The translations under genes were made by a program, and so were the position numbers. This document shows positions 7,067-15,401 of a stretch of DNA of 64,000 nucleotides, one piece after another. The notes beneath the pieces are model-generated. The model was not told the DNA's origin. It ran no database searches and saw nothing but the letters and a program-made list of their open reading frames with translations. Each line of letters starts with the position of its first letter. Position 1 is the first letter of the stretch. Source of the DNA: Aedoeadaptatus ivorii (GTDB lineage: Bacteria; Bacillota; Clostridia; Tissierellales; Peptoniphilaceae); the NCBI RefSeq assembly GCF_030815095.1, contig NZ_JAUSWF010000001.1, positions 1-64,000 of the forward strand, in the 5' to 3' direction.

Positions 7067-10000
7067 ATGGCAAAGTTTCAGACCTTATCGACCGATCCCG
7101 CCGATGTACGGGAACGTCGAATCGTGGACTACTGGCAAGAGATCGACCTGTTAAAGCGTTCGGTCGAGGCCCGAGAAGACAGCGAAGACTTTATCTTTTA
7201 CGAAGGCCCGCCGACGGCAAACGGCAAGCCGGGCATTCACCACGTAATTTCCAGAACCTTAAAGGATTTGACCTGTCGCTATAAGACGATGCAGGGCTAT
7301 AAGGTAAAGCGCAAAGCGGGGTGGGATACCCACGGGCTGCCGGTGGAAATCGAAGTGGAAAAGAAGCTGGGCCTAAAGAATAAGCAGGATATCGAGAAAT
7401 ACGGCATCGAAAAATTCAACCAAAAATGCCGCGAATCCGTCTTCGAATACGAAGATCTGTGGCGCAAGATGACCGCGCGCATGGGTTATTTGATCGACCT
7501 CGACGAAGCCTATATCACCCTGAACAACGACTATATCGAATCGGTCTGGTACATCCTCAATAAGATGTTTCAGGACGGTTTGATCTACGAAGGCCATAAG
7601 ATTCTGCCCTATTGTCCCCGCTGCGGCACGGGCCTCGCTTCCCACGAAGTGGCGCAGGGCTACCAAGAAGACAAGACGCCGACGATTACCGTCAAGTTCA
7701 AGGCGAAGGACGAAGACGCCTATTATTTGGCCTGGACCACGACCCCGTGGACCGTCCCTTCGAACGTGGCGCTTGCTGTGCATCCCGACGTGGAATACGC
7801 CAAGGTACGATACGCCGACGGCAATGTGTATTATCTCGCTTCGGCGCGGATCGACGATGTGCTCAAAGACGAATACGAGATTCTCGAGACGATGCCGGGA
7901 AGCGCATTGGAGTACCGGGAATACGAGCAGTTGATCGATCAGGTCTCCATTGAAGGCAAGGCCTTTATGGTGGTCTGTGCGGACTATGTCACCACCGACA
8001 ACGGAACCGGGATCGTGCATACCGCGCCGGCTTTCGGGGAAGACGACTACCAGACCGGCCACCGCTATGGCTTAGGATTCGTACGGCCCGTGGACGAAGA
8101 GGGGAACTTTACCGAGACCCTGTGGAAGGGCCGCTTTGTACACGACGTCAACGAAGAGATCATCGACTTTTTGAAAAAAGAAGACAAGGTCTTCTCCAAA
8201 GAGACCATCGTCCACAACTATCCCCACTGCTGGAGATGCAAGACGCCGCTGATCTACTACGCCCATCCGTCTTGGTATATCGCGGTGACCAAATACAAAG
8301 AAAAATTGGTCGAAAACAACGCCGGCGTCGACTGGTATCCGGATTTCGTCGGCGAAAAGCGATTCGGCAATTGGCTCGAAAACCTAAACGACTGGGCGAT
8401 CTCCCGCTCTCGCTATTGGGGCACGCCCTTTCCCGTATGGCGCTGTCCGGACTGTGGCAAGATCGATTCGGTGGGCAGCCGCAAGGAATTGGTGGAGCGC
8501 GCCGTCGAAGACATCGACGAAAACATCGAACTGCACCGCCCGTATGTGGACGACGTACATCTGCAATGCGACTGCGGCGGCGAAATGGTGCGGGAAAAAG
8601 ACGTCATCGACTGCTGGTTCGATTCCGGCTCCATGCCCTTTGCCCAATGGCATTACCCCTTTGAACACGCCGACGATTTCGACGAATTGTTCCCGGCGGC
8701 ATTTATCAACGAGGGGATCGACCAGACGCGCGGCTGGTTCTATTCGCTGCTCGCCATCTCGACCTATATGACCGGACAATCTCCCTACAAGAGCGTCTTG
8801 GTCAACGACCTGATCCTCGACAAAGAGGGCAAAAAGATGAGCAAGAGCCGGGGCAATACCGTCTCTCCCGAAGCGCTCTTTAAGGAATACGGCGCCGATG
8901 CCGTGCGCTGGTACCTGATGTATGTCTCTCCGCCGTGGACGCCGACGAAATTCGACGAAGACGGCCTGCGCGAGGTAAAGGGCAAGTTCTTCCGCTCTCT
9001 GCGCAATCTGCACAATTTCTTTACCCTCTATGCCAACTTAAACGGCGTAGACCCTCGAGAAGAGATGGAAGTCGAATACGAAGAGATTGACCGCTGGGTT
9101 CTCTCCAAGTACAACAGCCTCCTGCAAAATGTAATCGAAAATATGGAAGCCCACGAGATCACCAAAGTCGTGCGGGAAATCCAAGATTTCGTCGCAGAAG
9201 ACCTGTCCAACTGGTATATCCGCAGAAACAGAAGGCGTTTCTGGGACGAGGCGGACAGTCCCTCGAGAAATGCCGTCTTTAAGACCACTTACGACGTCCT
9301 CTTGGGCGTCTGCAAGATGATCTCTCCCATCGCCCCCTTTGTCGCCGAGGAATTCTACGAAACTCTCGTCGGCGGCGAGAGCATCCACTTGGAGCGCTAT
9401 CCCGCCGTGGACGAGGAGGCCATCGATGTGCAGCTCGAGAAAAAGATGGACATCGTGCGCACCCTGGTCACTTTGGGCCGCGCCGGCCGGGAAAATGCCA
9501 AGATCAAGGTGCGTCAGCCCTTGTCGCAGGTCTTGATCGACGGCGACTTAGAAGATCTCGTCGGCGACCTCACCGGACTGATCAAAGAAGAACTGAATGT
9601 CAAAGACGTCGTGTTCAAACAAGATCTTTCCGAATATATGCATTACAATTTGAAGCCCAACTTTAAGACCGTAGGCAAAAAATTCGGCTCGAAGATCCGC
9701 GACTTCAAAAAAGAACTTGCTACACGGGATGCCAAGGCGTTGTATGCCGAACTCAAGGAAAAGGGATCGGTCACCATGACCTTAGAAGGCGAAGAGACCG
9801 AAGTGCTCTTGGAAGACGTCTTGGTGGATATCACCGCGAAAGAGGGCTTTGACGTCAGCATGGAGGACAATCTCTTCGTCATTCTCGATACGGAACTCAC
9901 CGAGTCCTTGGTGGCGGAAGGCTATGTCCGCGAATTTATCTCCAAGGTACAAAAGCAGAGAAAATCCAACGACTACGAAGTCACCGACCGCATCCGCATC

Positions 10001-10162
10001 CGCTACAACTGCTCCGACAAGGTGGCGGAGGCGCTGGAAAATGTCAAGGACGACATTATGGATGAGACTCTCGCCGAAACCATGGACAGAGCCGAACTCA
10101 TTTGCGACGCCACGGAACTCAACGACGAAATGATTCAATTCGACCTCACCAAAGCGGAGTGA
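7067..10162 (+). CDS. ileS: Isoleucyl-tRNA synthetase
   Basis: A class I aminoacyl-tRNA synthetase of 1031 residues, the longer (type 2-like) form. The HIGH-type motif is present as Gly56-Ile-His-His59 within PPTANGKPGIHHV, a variant I recall from Bacteroidetes-like IleS. KMSKS is at about residue 590 (KKMSKSRGN). A large editing (CP1) domain lies between them, with cysteine pairs such as CPRCGTG and CPDCGK. ATG 7067 is preceded by AAAGGAG, after the T-box terminator. The 3' end overlaps the next gene by 4 bases. Confidence 0.96.
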   Translation: MAKFQTLSTDPADVRERRIVDYWQEIDLLKRSVEAREDSEDFIFYEGPPTANGKPGIHHVISRTLKDLTCRYKTMQGYKVKRKAGWDTHGLPVEIEVEKKLGLKNKQDIEKYGIEKFNQKCRESVFEYEDLWRKMTARMGYLIDLDEAYITLNNDYIESVWYILNKMFQDGLIYEGHKILPYCPRCGTGLASHEVAQGYQEDKTPTITVKFKAKDEDAYYLAWTTTPWTVPSNVALAVHPDVEYAKVRYADGNVYYLASARIDDVLKDEYEILETMPGSALEYREYEQLIDQVSIEGKAFMVVCADYVTTDNGTGIVHTAPAFGEDDYQTGHRYGLGFVRPVDEEGNFTETLWKGRFVHDVNEEIIDFLKKEDKVFSKETIVHNYPHCWRCKTPLIYYAHPSWYIAVTKYKEKLVENNAGVDWYPDFVGEKRFGNWLENLNDWAISRSRYWGTPFPVWRCPDCGKIDSVGSRKELVERAVEDIDENIELHRPYVDDVHLQCDCGGEMVREKDVIDCWFDSGSMPFAQWHYPFEHADDFDELFPAAFINEGIDQTRGWFYSLLAISTYMTGQSPYKSVLVNDLILDKEGKKMSKSRGNTVSPEALFKEYGADAVRWYLMYVSPPWTPTKFDEDGLREVKGKFFRSLRNLHNFFTLYANLNGVDPREEMEVEYEEIDRWVLSKYNSLLQNVIENMEAHEITKVVREIQDFVAEDLSNWYIRRNRRRFWDEADSPSRNAVFKTTYDVLLGVCKMISPIAPFVAEEFYETLVGGESIHLERYPAVDEEAIDVQLEKKMDIVRTLVTLGRAGRENAKIKVRQPLSQVLIDGDLEDLVGDLTGLIKEELNVKDVVFKQDLSEYMHYNLKPNFKTVGKKFGSKIRDFKKELATRDAKALYAELKEKGSVTMTLEGEETEVLLEDVLVDITAKEGFDVSMEDNLFVILDTELTESLVAEGYVREFISKVQKQRKSNDYEVTDRIRIRYNCSDKVAEALENVKDDIMDETLAETMDRAELICDATELNDEMIQFDLTKAE

Positions 10163-10764
10163 TCGAGCTGTATATTCTCCGCCACGGCCAGACGGAGTGG
10201 AATCGGGAAGATCGCATCCAGGGCCGACAGGACTCGCCCTTAACCGAGGCGGGGATAGAGGAAATCGAAAAAATGGCGAAAACCCTCGCCCATCTGCCGT
10301 TTCGATCCTGTTACTGTTCCGACCTGGGGCGGGCAAAAAAGACCGCCGAGATCTTGCGTAACGACAGAAAATTTCCCATAATAGAGGTAGAAGCGCTACG
10401 GGAACTCCCGCTGGGTCCCTGGGAGGGGAAGCTCTTTTCAGAGATCCAAGACGACCCGATGTGCAAGATCTACTTCGAATCGCCGGAGGCTTTCGGTTTT
10501 TCGGGGACGGAAAACTTTCACGATCTGTACCGAAAGATCGAATCCTTTCTTCGGCACATCGAGACCGAAGAGACGGGCCCGATCCTCGTCGTGGCACACG
10601 GCGTCAGCATTCGGGCGATGCTCAACTGCATGGAAGGCGTTTCGATCGAAAACTTTTGGCACCGGCCCATCCCCGAAAGCGCCGGACTCTCTGTGGCGCG
10701 CTACGACGAGAAGCGATGGGAAGTGCTGCAAACCGCCGACAAAAAAGACGGAGTATCATATTGA
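10159..10764 (+). CDS. Histidine phosphatase family protein (phosphoglycerate-mutase-like)
   Basis: A 201-residue member of the RHG superfamily; the phosphoacceptor histidine is in LRHGQTEWN near the N-terminus, and a second catalytic histidine in VVAHGVSIRAML. Members include cofactor-independent small-molecule phosphatases such as CobC and GpmB; the substrate cannot be told from sequence. The GTG start at 10159 overlaps the ileS stop (GTGA), so it is translationally coupled to ileS and falls under the same T-box control unless it has a promoter inside ileS. Confidence 0.9.
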   Translation: MIELYILRHGQTEWNREDRIQGRQDSPLTEAGIEEIEKMAKTLAHLPFRSCYCSDLGRAKKTAEILRNDRKFPIIEVEALRELPLGPWEGKLFSEIQDDPMCKIYFESPEAFGFSGTENFHDLYRKIESFLRHIETEETGPILVVAHGVSIRAMLNCMEGVSIENFWHRPIPESAGLSVARYDEKRWEVLQTADKKDGVSY

Positions 10765-10773
10765 GGTGATCCC

Positions 10774-11760
10774 ATGAAAAAATTGACTTTGGCGAATACG
10801 CCGACGCGCATCGAGCAAGTACAGTTGATGGATGCGGATTTACCCGCCAATCTCTTCGTAAAACGAGACGATATGACCGGTATATCCGTAACCGGAAATA
10901 AGATCCGTAAGTTGGAATATATATTGCAAAAAGCGTTGGACGACGGCATTACCGACATCATCACCACCGGCGCCGCCCAGAGCAACCATTGCCGCGCCAC
11001 GGCGATGGCCTGTGCGCGAATGGGCTTCGACTGCCATCTGCTTTTGGGCGGAAGGGAAGATGTGCCGCCGGAGGGGAATGTGTTTTTGGACATCCTCGCC
11101 GGGGCGAAACTGCGCTTTATCAGCGGAGAAGACTACAACAACCGCCGGGACGAACTGATGGAAGATTGGAAGGCGGAGCTGGAGGCCGAGGGGAAAACGG
11201 TCATGATCATCCCCATGGGCGGCGCCAACGGCCTGGGGAGCTTCGGCTATGTGGACTGCTTCGACGAGATCCTCGCCCAGGAAAAAGAGATGGGGATCGA
11301 GTTCGACACCGTGATCTCCACCACCGGATCCGCGGGGATGTTGGCGGGCCTTTTATATGCCGATGCCCTGCGAAAAACGAAGAAAGATATTATCGGCATC
11401 AGCATCTTTGCCCCGGCAAAGAACATCAAAGAAGTCATGTTGCCGCCGATTCTCGCCGAAATGAACGAGATCGCCGCAACCGACGTCGTCGTCGAAGATC
11501 CCCACGTCATAGACGGCTACCAGGGCATCGGCTACGGCATCAGCCGGCCCGAAGAATTGGAGTTTATCCGCGACTTCGTCTCCCAAACCGGGATCATCCT
11601 CGATCCGGTCTATACGGGAAAGGCGATGTACGGCACGATTTCCGAGCTGTTGAGCGGCAACTGGAAGGACAAAAAGAACGTGCTCTTTATCCATTCCGGG
11701 GGCGCCTTCGGCTGGACCCGATCCAAGATCGACCAAATGCTGGGCGACAATCCCTATTGA
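10774..11760 (+). CDS. PLP-dependent D-cysteine desulfhydrase / ACC-deaminase family enzyme
   Basis: A 328-residue fold-type II PLP enzyme. The motif VTGNKIRKLEY carries the Schiff-base lysine region and TTGAAQSNHCRATA follows, as in D-cysteine desulfhydrase and 1-aminocyclopropane-1-carboxylate deaminase. In bacteria of this type, D-cysteine desulfhydrase (D-cysteine to pyruvate, ammonia and sulfide) is the more likely activity, but the two are hard to separate by eye. ATG 10774 has GAGGTGAT upstream. It is probably the last gene of the ileS transcript, followed by a terminator. Confidence 0.85.
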   Translation: MKKLTLANTPTRIEQVQLMDADLPANLFVKRDDMTGISVTGNKIRKLEYILQKALDDGITDIITTGAAQSNHCRATAMACARMGFDCHLLLGGREDVPPEGNVFLDILAGAKLRFISGEDYNNRRDELMEDWKAELEAEGKTVMIIPMGGANGLGSFGYVDCFDEILAQEKEMGIEFDTVISTTGSAGMLAGLLYADALRKTKKDIIGISIFAPAKNIKEVMLPPILAEMNEIAATDVVVEDPHVIDGYQGIGYGISRPEELEFIRDFVSQTGIILDPVYTGKAMYGTISELLSGNWKDKKNVLFIHSGGAFGWTRSKIDQMLGDNPY

Positions 11761-11766
11761 TTTTGA

Positions 11767-11794
11767 AAAGACGAGCGAGGGCTCGTCTTTTTTT
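11767..11794 (+). terminator. Terminator after the PLP enzyme gene
   Basis: AAGACGAGC pairs with GCTCGTCTT, followed by a run of T. It closes the ileS transcription unit. Confidence 0.85.
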
Positions 11795-11908
11795 AGTTGC
11801 AGTGGCGAACCTTTTCCCGAAAGCGATCCGTAAATTTTTTAAATACACTGCGCGGCATAAACGGCATGTGAGATCATCGGTTCGAATGGTGAAATTGTTA
11901 TCAATAGA

Positions 11909-11937
11909 CTGAAAAAAATGCGCGTTTATGGTATAAT
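11909..11937 (+). promoter_or_regulatory. Promoter of the EF-G-like gene
   Basis: TATAAT at 11932-11937 is consensus, with CTGAAA at 11909-11914 as a 4-of-6 -35 and 17-base spacing. A small GTTTCC/GGAAAC stem lies in the leader before the ribosome-binding site. Confidence 0.6.
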
Positions 11938-11991
11938 CGTACACATAAAAACGTTTCCGCAAGGGAAACCGCACGATAGGAGGAATTACAC

Positions 11992-14049
11992 ATGAAAGTC
12001 TATAACACCAGTCAGGTCCGTAACTTGGCCCTCGTAGGCCACAGCGGTTCCGGGAAAACGAATTTAACCGAGGCCATGCTCTTCCAATCGGGAGCGACCA
12101 AAAAGATCGGCCACGTGGACGAAAAAAATACCGTCTCCGACTTCTCCAAAGAGGAGATGGAGAGAGGGACGTCCATCGGTACGAGCATTATTCCTATCGA
12201 ATGGCGGAAGATGAAGCTGAACATCATCGATACGCCCGGCTATATGGATTTTATCAGCGAATCCATCGGCGCACTGCGCGCCGCCGAAGCGGCACTGATG
12301 ATTATCGATGCCACCGCCGGGGTGCAGGTGGGAACGGAACGGATGTGGAAATACACCGAAGAGATCGGATTGCCGCGGATTATCTTCGTCAATAAAATCG
12401 ACGGCGAGAACGTAAATTTCCGCGCCTTGATGGAACAGATCGAGAGCCTTTTCGGCAAAAAGGTCATTCCCTTCTCCGTGCCCATCGGAGAGGGCGAAGA
12501 GTTCGTCGGCGTTACCGACGTTATCTTCCAAAAGGGATTCCGTTATACCGATGCGGCGCCGGCGGAAGTCGAACTCAACCACGACCAGATCAAGGCGACC
12601 GAGCGGATGTACGAAGAGATTGCGGAGGTCGTCGCCGAGTCCGACGAGGTCCTGATGGAAAAGTATTTCAGCGGCGATAAATTCACCCGCGACGACCTGC
12701 TGCGCGGCGTAACGACGGCGCTTTTGGAAGGGGACGCCGTGCCGCTATTGGTCGGCAGTGCCGAAAAGGGAATCGGGATCGACATTCTCTTGAACACCAT
12801 CGTCAACTATATGCCCGCACCCGACGACGAGCGCGCCCATACGGGCTTCCGCTACGAATCCGGCGAAGAGCGCGAAATCGGCGATGCGGATCCCTTCTCG
12901 GCGGTGGTATTTAAGACGATTACCGACCCTTATGTGGGAAAAATCTCGATCTTTAAGGTGCTGAGCGGCGTATTCAAAAAGGATATGGGACTCTATAATG
13001 CCTCCCAAGGCGTCGAAGAGAAAAACGCCGGGGTCTTTGCGATTCGCGGTAAGGAGCAACTCCCCGTAGACGAGATTCACGCCGGAGACATCGGCGCCGT
13101 CGCGAAATTGACCCATACCAAGACCGGCGATACCTTGGCGGATAAGGCGCATCCGGTTATCTACAAAAAGGTAAAGATGCCGCAACCGGTATATTTCTAC
13201 GCCATCGAAGCGGCGTCGAAAAACGACGAAGAAAAGCTCTCGACGTCGCTCCGCAGACTCCAAGAGGAAGATCCGGGCATCGTCATCGTCAGAAATCCCG
13301 AGACCAAACAACTTACCGTGGGCGGACAGGGCAATGTCCACCTGGACGTGATCCTCGAAAAGCTTAAAAATACCTTCGGGGTGGCGGTCAACAAAGTGCC
13401 CTTTATCATTCCCTATCGCGAGACGATCCGAAGCACCGCCTCGGTACAAGGGAAGCATAAAAAACAATCCGGCGGCGCCGGCCAGTACGGCGATGTGTGG
13501 ATTCGCTTTGAGCCCACGGACGAGGACTTCGTATTCGACGAAGAAGTCTTCGGCGGCAGCGTCCCCAAAAACTACTTCCCCGCCGTAGAAAAAGGCCTTG
13601 CCGATGCCATGGAAAAGGGCGTCCTCGCGGGCTATCCCGTGGTCGGCGTCAAGGCCGTGCTCTATGACGGCAGCTACCACGATGTGGACTCCAACGAAAT
13701 GAGCTTTAAGATGGCGGCGTCCCTCGCCTTTAAGAAGGGGATCCCCGAGGCGAACCCCGTGCTGCTCGAGCCCATTATGCGGGTAGAAGTCACCGTACCC
13801 GACGACTATATGGGCGATGTCATGGGAGACATGAACAAACGCAGAGGTCGCATTCTGGGTATGGACCAGCAAAAGGGCGGCGGCCAGCTGATTATCGCCG
13901 AGGCGCCCCAGGCGGAAATGTTTGAATACGCCATCGATCTGCGGGCGATGACCCAGGGTCGCGGCGCTTTCACCATGGAGTTCGAGCGCTATGAAGAAGT
14001 GCCCGCCCAACTGGCGCAGGAAATTATCGAGAACGCGAACAAAGAATAA
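11992..14049 (+). CDS. EF-G-like translational GTPase (non-canonical paralogue)
   Basis: A 685-residue protein with the five-domain layout of elongation factor G. The P-loop is GHSGSGKT (residues 16-23) rather than the AHIDAGKT of canonical EF-G; G3 (DTPGY) and G4 (NKID) are intact. This matches the EF-G-like group often present in Firmicutes beside true FusA, whose role is poorly defined. Domain IV contains the GGAGQYGDVWIRFEP segment. Gene context (own promoter, own terminator, no rpsL/rpsG/tuf nearby) also argues that this is not the housekeeping fusA. ATG 11992 has AGGAGG upstream. Confidence 0.88.
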   Translation: MKVYNTSQVRNLALVGHSGSGKTNLTEAMLFQSGATKKIGHVDEKNTVSDFSKEEMERGTSIGTSIIPIEWRKMKLNIIDTPGYMDFISESIGALRAAEAALMIIDATAGVQVGTERMWKYTEEIGLPRIIFVNKIDGENVNFRALMEQIESLFGKKVIPFSVPIGEGEEFVGVTDVIFQKGFRYTDAAPAEVELNHDQIKATERMYEEIAEVVAESDEVLMEKYFSGDKFTRDDLLRGVTTALLEGDAVPLLVGSAEKGIGIDILLNTIVNYMPAPDDERAHTGFRYESGEEREIGDADPFSAVVFKTITDPYVGKISIFKVLSGVFKKDMGLYNASQGVEEKNAGVFAIRGKEQLPVDEIHAGDIGAVAKLTHTKTGDTLADKAHPVIYKKVKMPQPVYFYAIEAASKNDEEKLSTSLRRLQEEDPGIVIVRNPETKQLTVGGQGNVHLDVILEKLKNTFGVAVNKVPFIIPYRETIRSTASVQGKHKKQSGGAGQYGDVWIRFEPTDEDFVFDEEVFGGSVPKNYFPAVEKGLADAMEKGVLAGYPVVGVKAVLYDGSYHDVDSNEMSFKMAASLAFKKGIPEANPVLLEPIMRVEVTVPDDYMGDVMGDMNKRRGRILGMDQQKGGGQLIIAEAPQAEMFEYAIDLRAMTQGRGAFTMEFERYEEVPAQLAQEIIENANKE

Positions 14050-14063
14050 ACCCAATATAGAGA

Positions 14064-14097
14064 AAACGCACGGACCGCGCGGTCGGTGCGTTTTTTG
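14064..14097 (+). terminator. Terminator after the EF-G-like gene
   Basis: A ten-pair GC-rich stem (CGCACGGACC with GGTCGGTGCG, one mismatch) is followed by TTTTTTT. Confidence 0.85.
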
Positions 14098-14165
14098 TTT
14101 GCTCCTCGTCGGGGTCTATGCAATGGCTCTTCGGCTTCGCCAATGGATTGCATTTTTGGTCAAAT

Positions 14166-14245
14166 CGGTCAACAACGGGCAACGAGATGCCTGAAAAACG
14201 GCAACCCTACAAATTCGGGAAAACGCGGTCAACAAGTGCCCAACG
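14166..14245 (+). repeat. Imperfect direct repeat upstream of ldh
   Basis: CGGTCAACAACGGGCAACG (14166-14184) recurs as CGGTCAACAAGTGCCCAACG (14226-14245), exactly 60 bases later, in the non-coding stretch before ldh. The first ten bases are identical. A regulator site is possible; nothing else is recognised here. Possible -10 elements for ldh lie downstream at 14272-14277 (TATGAT) and 14305-14310 (TATAAA). Confidence 0.5.
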
Positions 14246-14331
14246 CATTTCATAGACGGAAGCAAAGTGGCTATGATATATTTTTTCTAAGCTCAAGCAT
14301 ATGGTATAAATATTTATGAAAGGATTGGATT

Positions 14332-15285
14332 ATGTCGAAAGAACATGTAAAGATTTCCGTCATCGGGGCAGGCGCCGTGGGTGCCTCCACCGCTTTCTCT
14401 TTGACCATGGCAGGCCTCGCCAACGAACTCGTCGTCGTCGATTTGAACGAAGAATTGTCCGAAGGCGAGACCATGGACCTCAATCACGGGGCCAGTTTTA
14501 TCAATCCCATGACCATTACGGCGGGGGATTATGACAAGACCGCAAACTCCGATATCGTCGTGATTACGGCGGGCGCCGCCCAAAAGTCCGGAGAATCGCG
14601 GATCAATTTGGTGGGAAGAAATATTAAGATTTTTGAATCCATTATTCCGCAAGTCACCGCGTATAGTCCCGATGCGATCCTCTTGGTCGTATCGAACCCG
14701 GTAGACATTCAGTCGCTTTTGTCGCTCAAATTGTCGCACTTTCCGAAGGAGCGAATCATCGGCTCCGGTACGGTTCTCGACAGCTCCCGCTTAAAATACG
14801 AAGTGGCGCGCCGCTTGGATGTCAGCCCCCACGACGTACAGGCCTATGTGCTGGGAGAACACGGAGACACCTCTTTTGTATCCTGGGATCTGATGACGAT
14901 TCAAGGCATTCCGATCGAGACCTTTGCCGAACAAAAAGGGATCGAGTTCACCCCCGCCCTTCGAGAAGACATCGAAAACGACGTGCGCAATGCCGCCTAT
15001 GAGGTCATTCAGCGCAAGGGCAACACTTCGTATGCCATCGCCATGTCCGTAACGCGGATTGTAAAGGCGATCCTCAAAGACGAACACTGCATTCTACCGG
15101 TCTCTACCTTCTTAGAGGACAACAACGGCATCAGCAATGCTTATCTGAGTTTGCCCGCCATTGTGGGGAGAGAGGGCGTCGTACAGACCTTAAATATCGA
15201 ACTGAAGGGCGAAGAACGCGAAAAGTTCAACCACTCCGCGAGCGCGCTCCAGGACGTCATCGCCGCCCATGGCGCCTTGGCATAA
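14332..15285 (+). CDS. ldh: L-lactate dehydrogenase
   Basis: A 317-residue NAD-dependent dehydrogenase converting pyruvate to L-lactate and regenerating NAD in fermentation. It has the N-terminal GAGAVGA nucleotide motif (around residues 11-17), the substrate loop AAQKSGESR (glutamine as in lactate rather than malate dehydrogenases), NPVD, and the catalytic GEHGDT. The gene stands alone between a long leader and a terminator. The ATG has only a modest ribosome-binding site (AAAGGATTGG). Confidence 0.94.
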   Translation: MSKEHVKISVIGAGAVGASTAFSLTMAGLANELVVVDLNEELSEGETMDLNHGASFINPMTITAGDYDKTANSDIVVITAGAAQKSGESRINLVGRNIKIFESIIPQVTAYSPDAILLVVSNPVDIQSLLSLKLSHFPKERIIGSGTVLDSSRLKYEVARRLDVSPHDVQAYVLGEHGDTSFVSWDLMTIQGIPIETFAEQKGIEFTPALREDIENDVRNAAYEVIQRKGNTSYAIAMSVTRIVKAILKDEHCILPVSTFLEDNNGISNAYLSLPAIVGREGVVQTLNIELKGEEREKFNHSASALQDVIAAHGALA

Positions 15286-15335
15286 CGAGAAACACATCGG
15301 GCATTGTCCACACCCCTTATGCGACATAAAAAATT

Positions 15336-15374
15336 GTGCCGGCGAGATTCGGTTCTCGCCGGCACGATTTTTTT
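15336..15374. terminator. Strong terminator between ldh and the HTH gene
   Basis: A perfect 12-bp stem (GTGCCGGCGAGA, 15336-15347, with its complement at 15354-15365) is followed by T-run on the plus strand and preceded by A-run, so it serves both converging genes. Confidence 0.9.
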
Positions 15375-15401
15375 GCGAAGAAAATTCGATCGACGGAATT
15401 T

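Noticed and set aside
11992..14049. Housekeeping elongation factor G (fusA)
   Set aside because: The P-loop differs from the AHIDAGKT of canonical EF-G and the gene is not in a ribosomal protein operon.
12745..14055. 436-residue minus-strand open frame opposite the EF-G-like gene
   Set aside because: Mirror frame of a well-supported gene, with no ribosome-binding site and a composition typical of antisense shadows.
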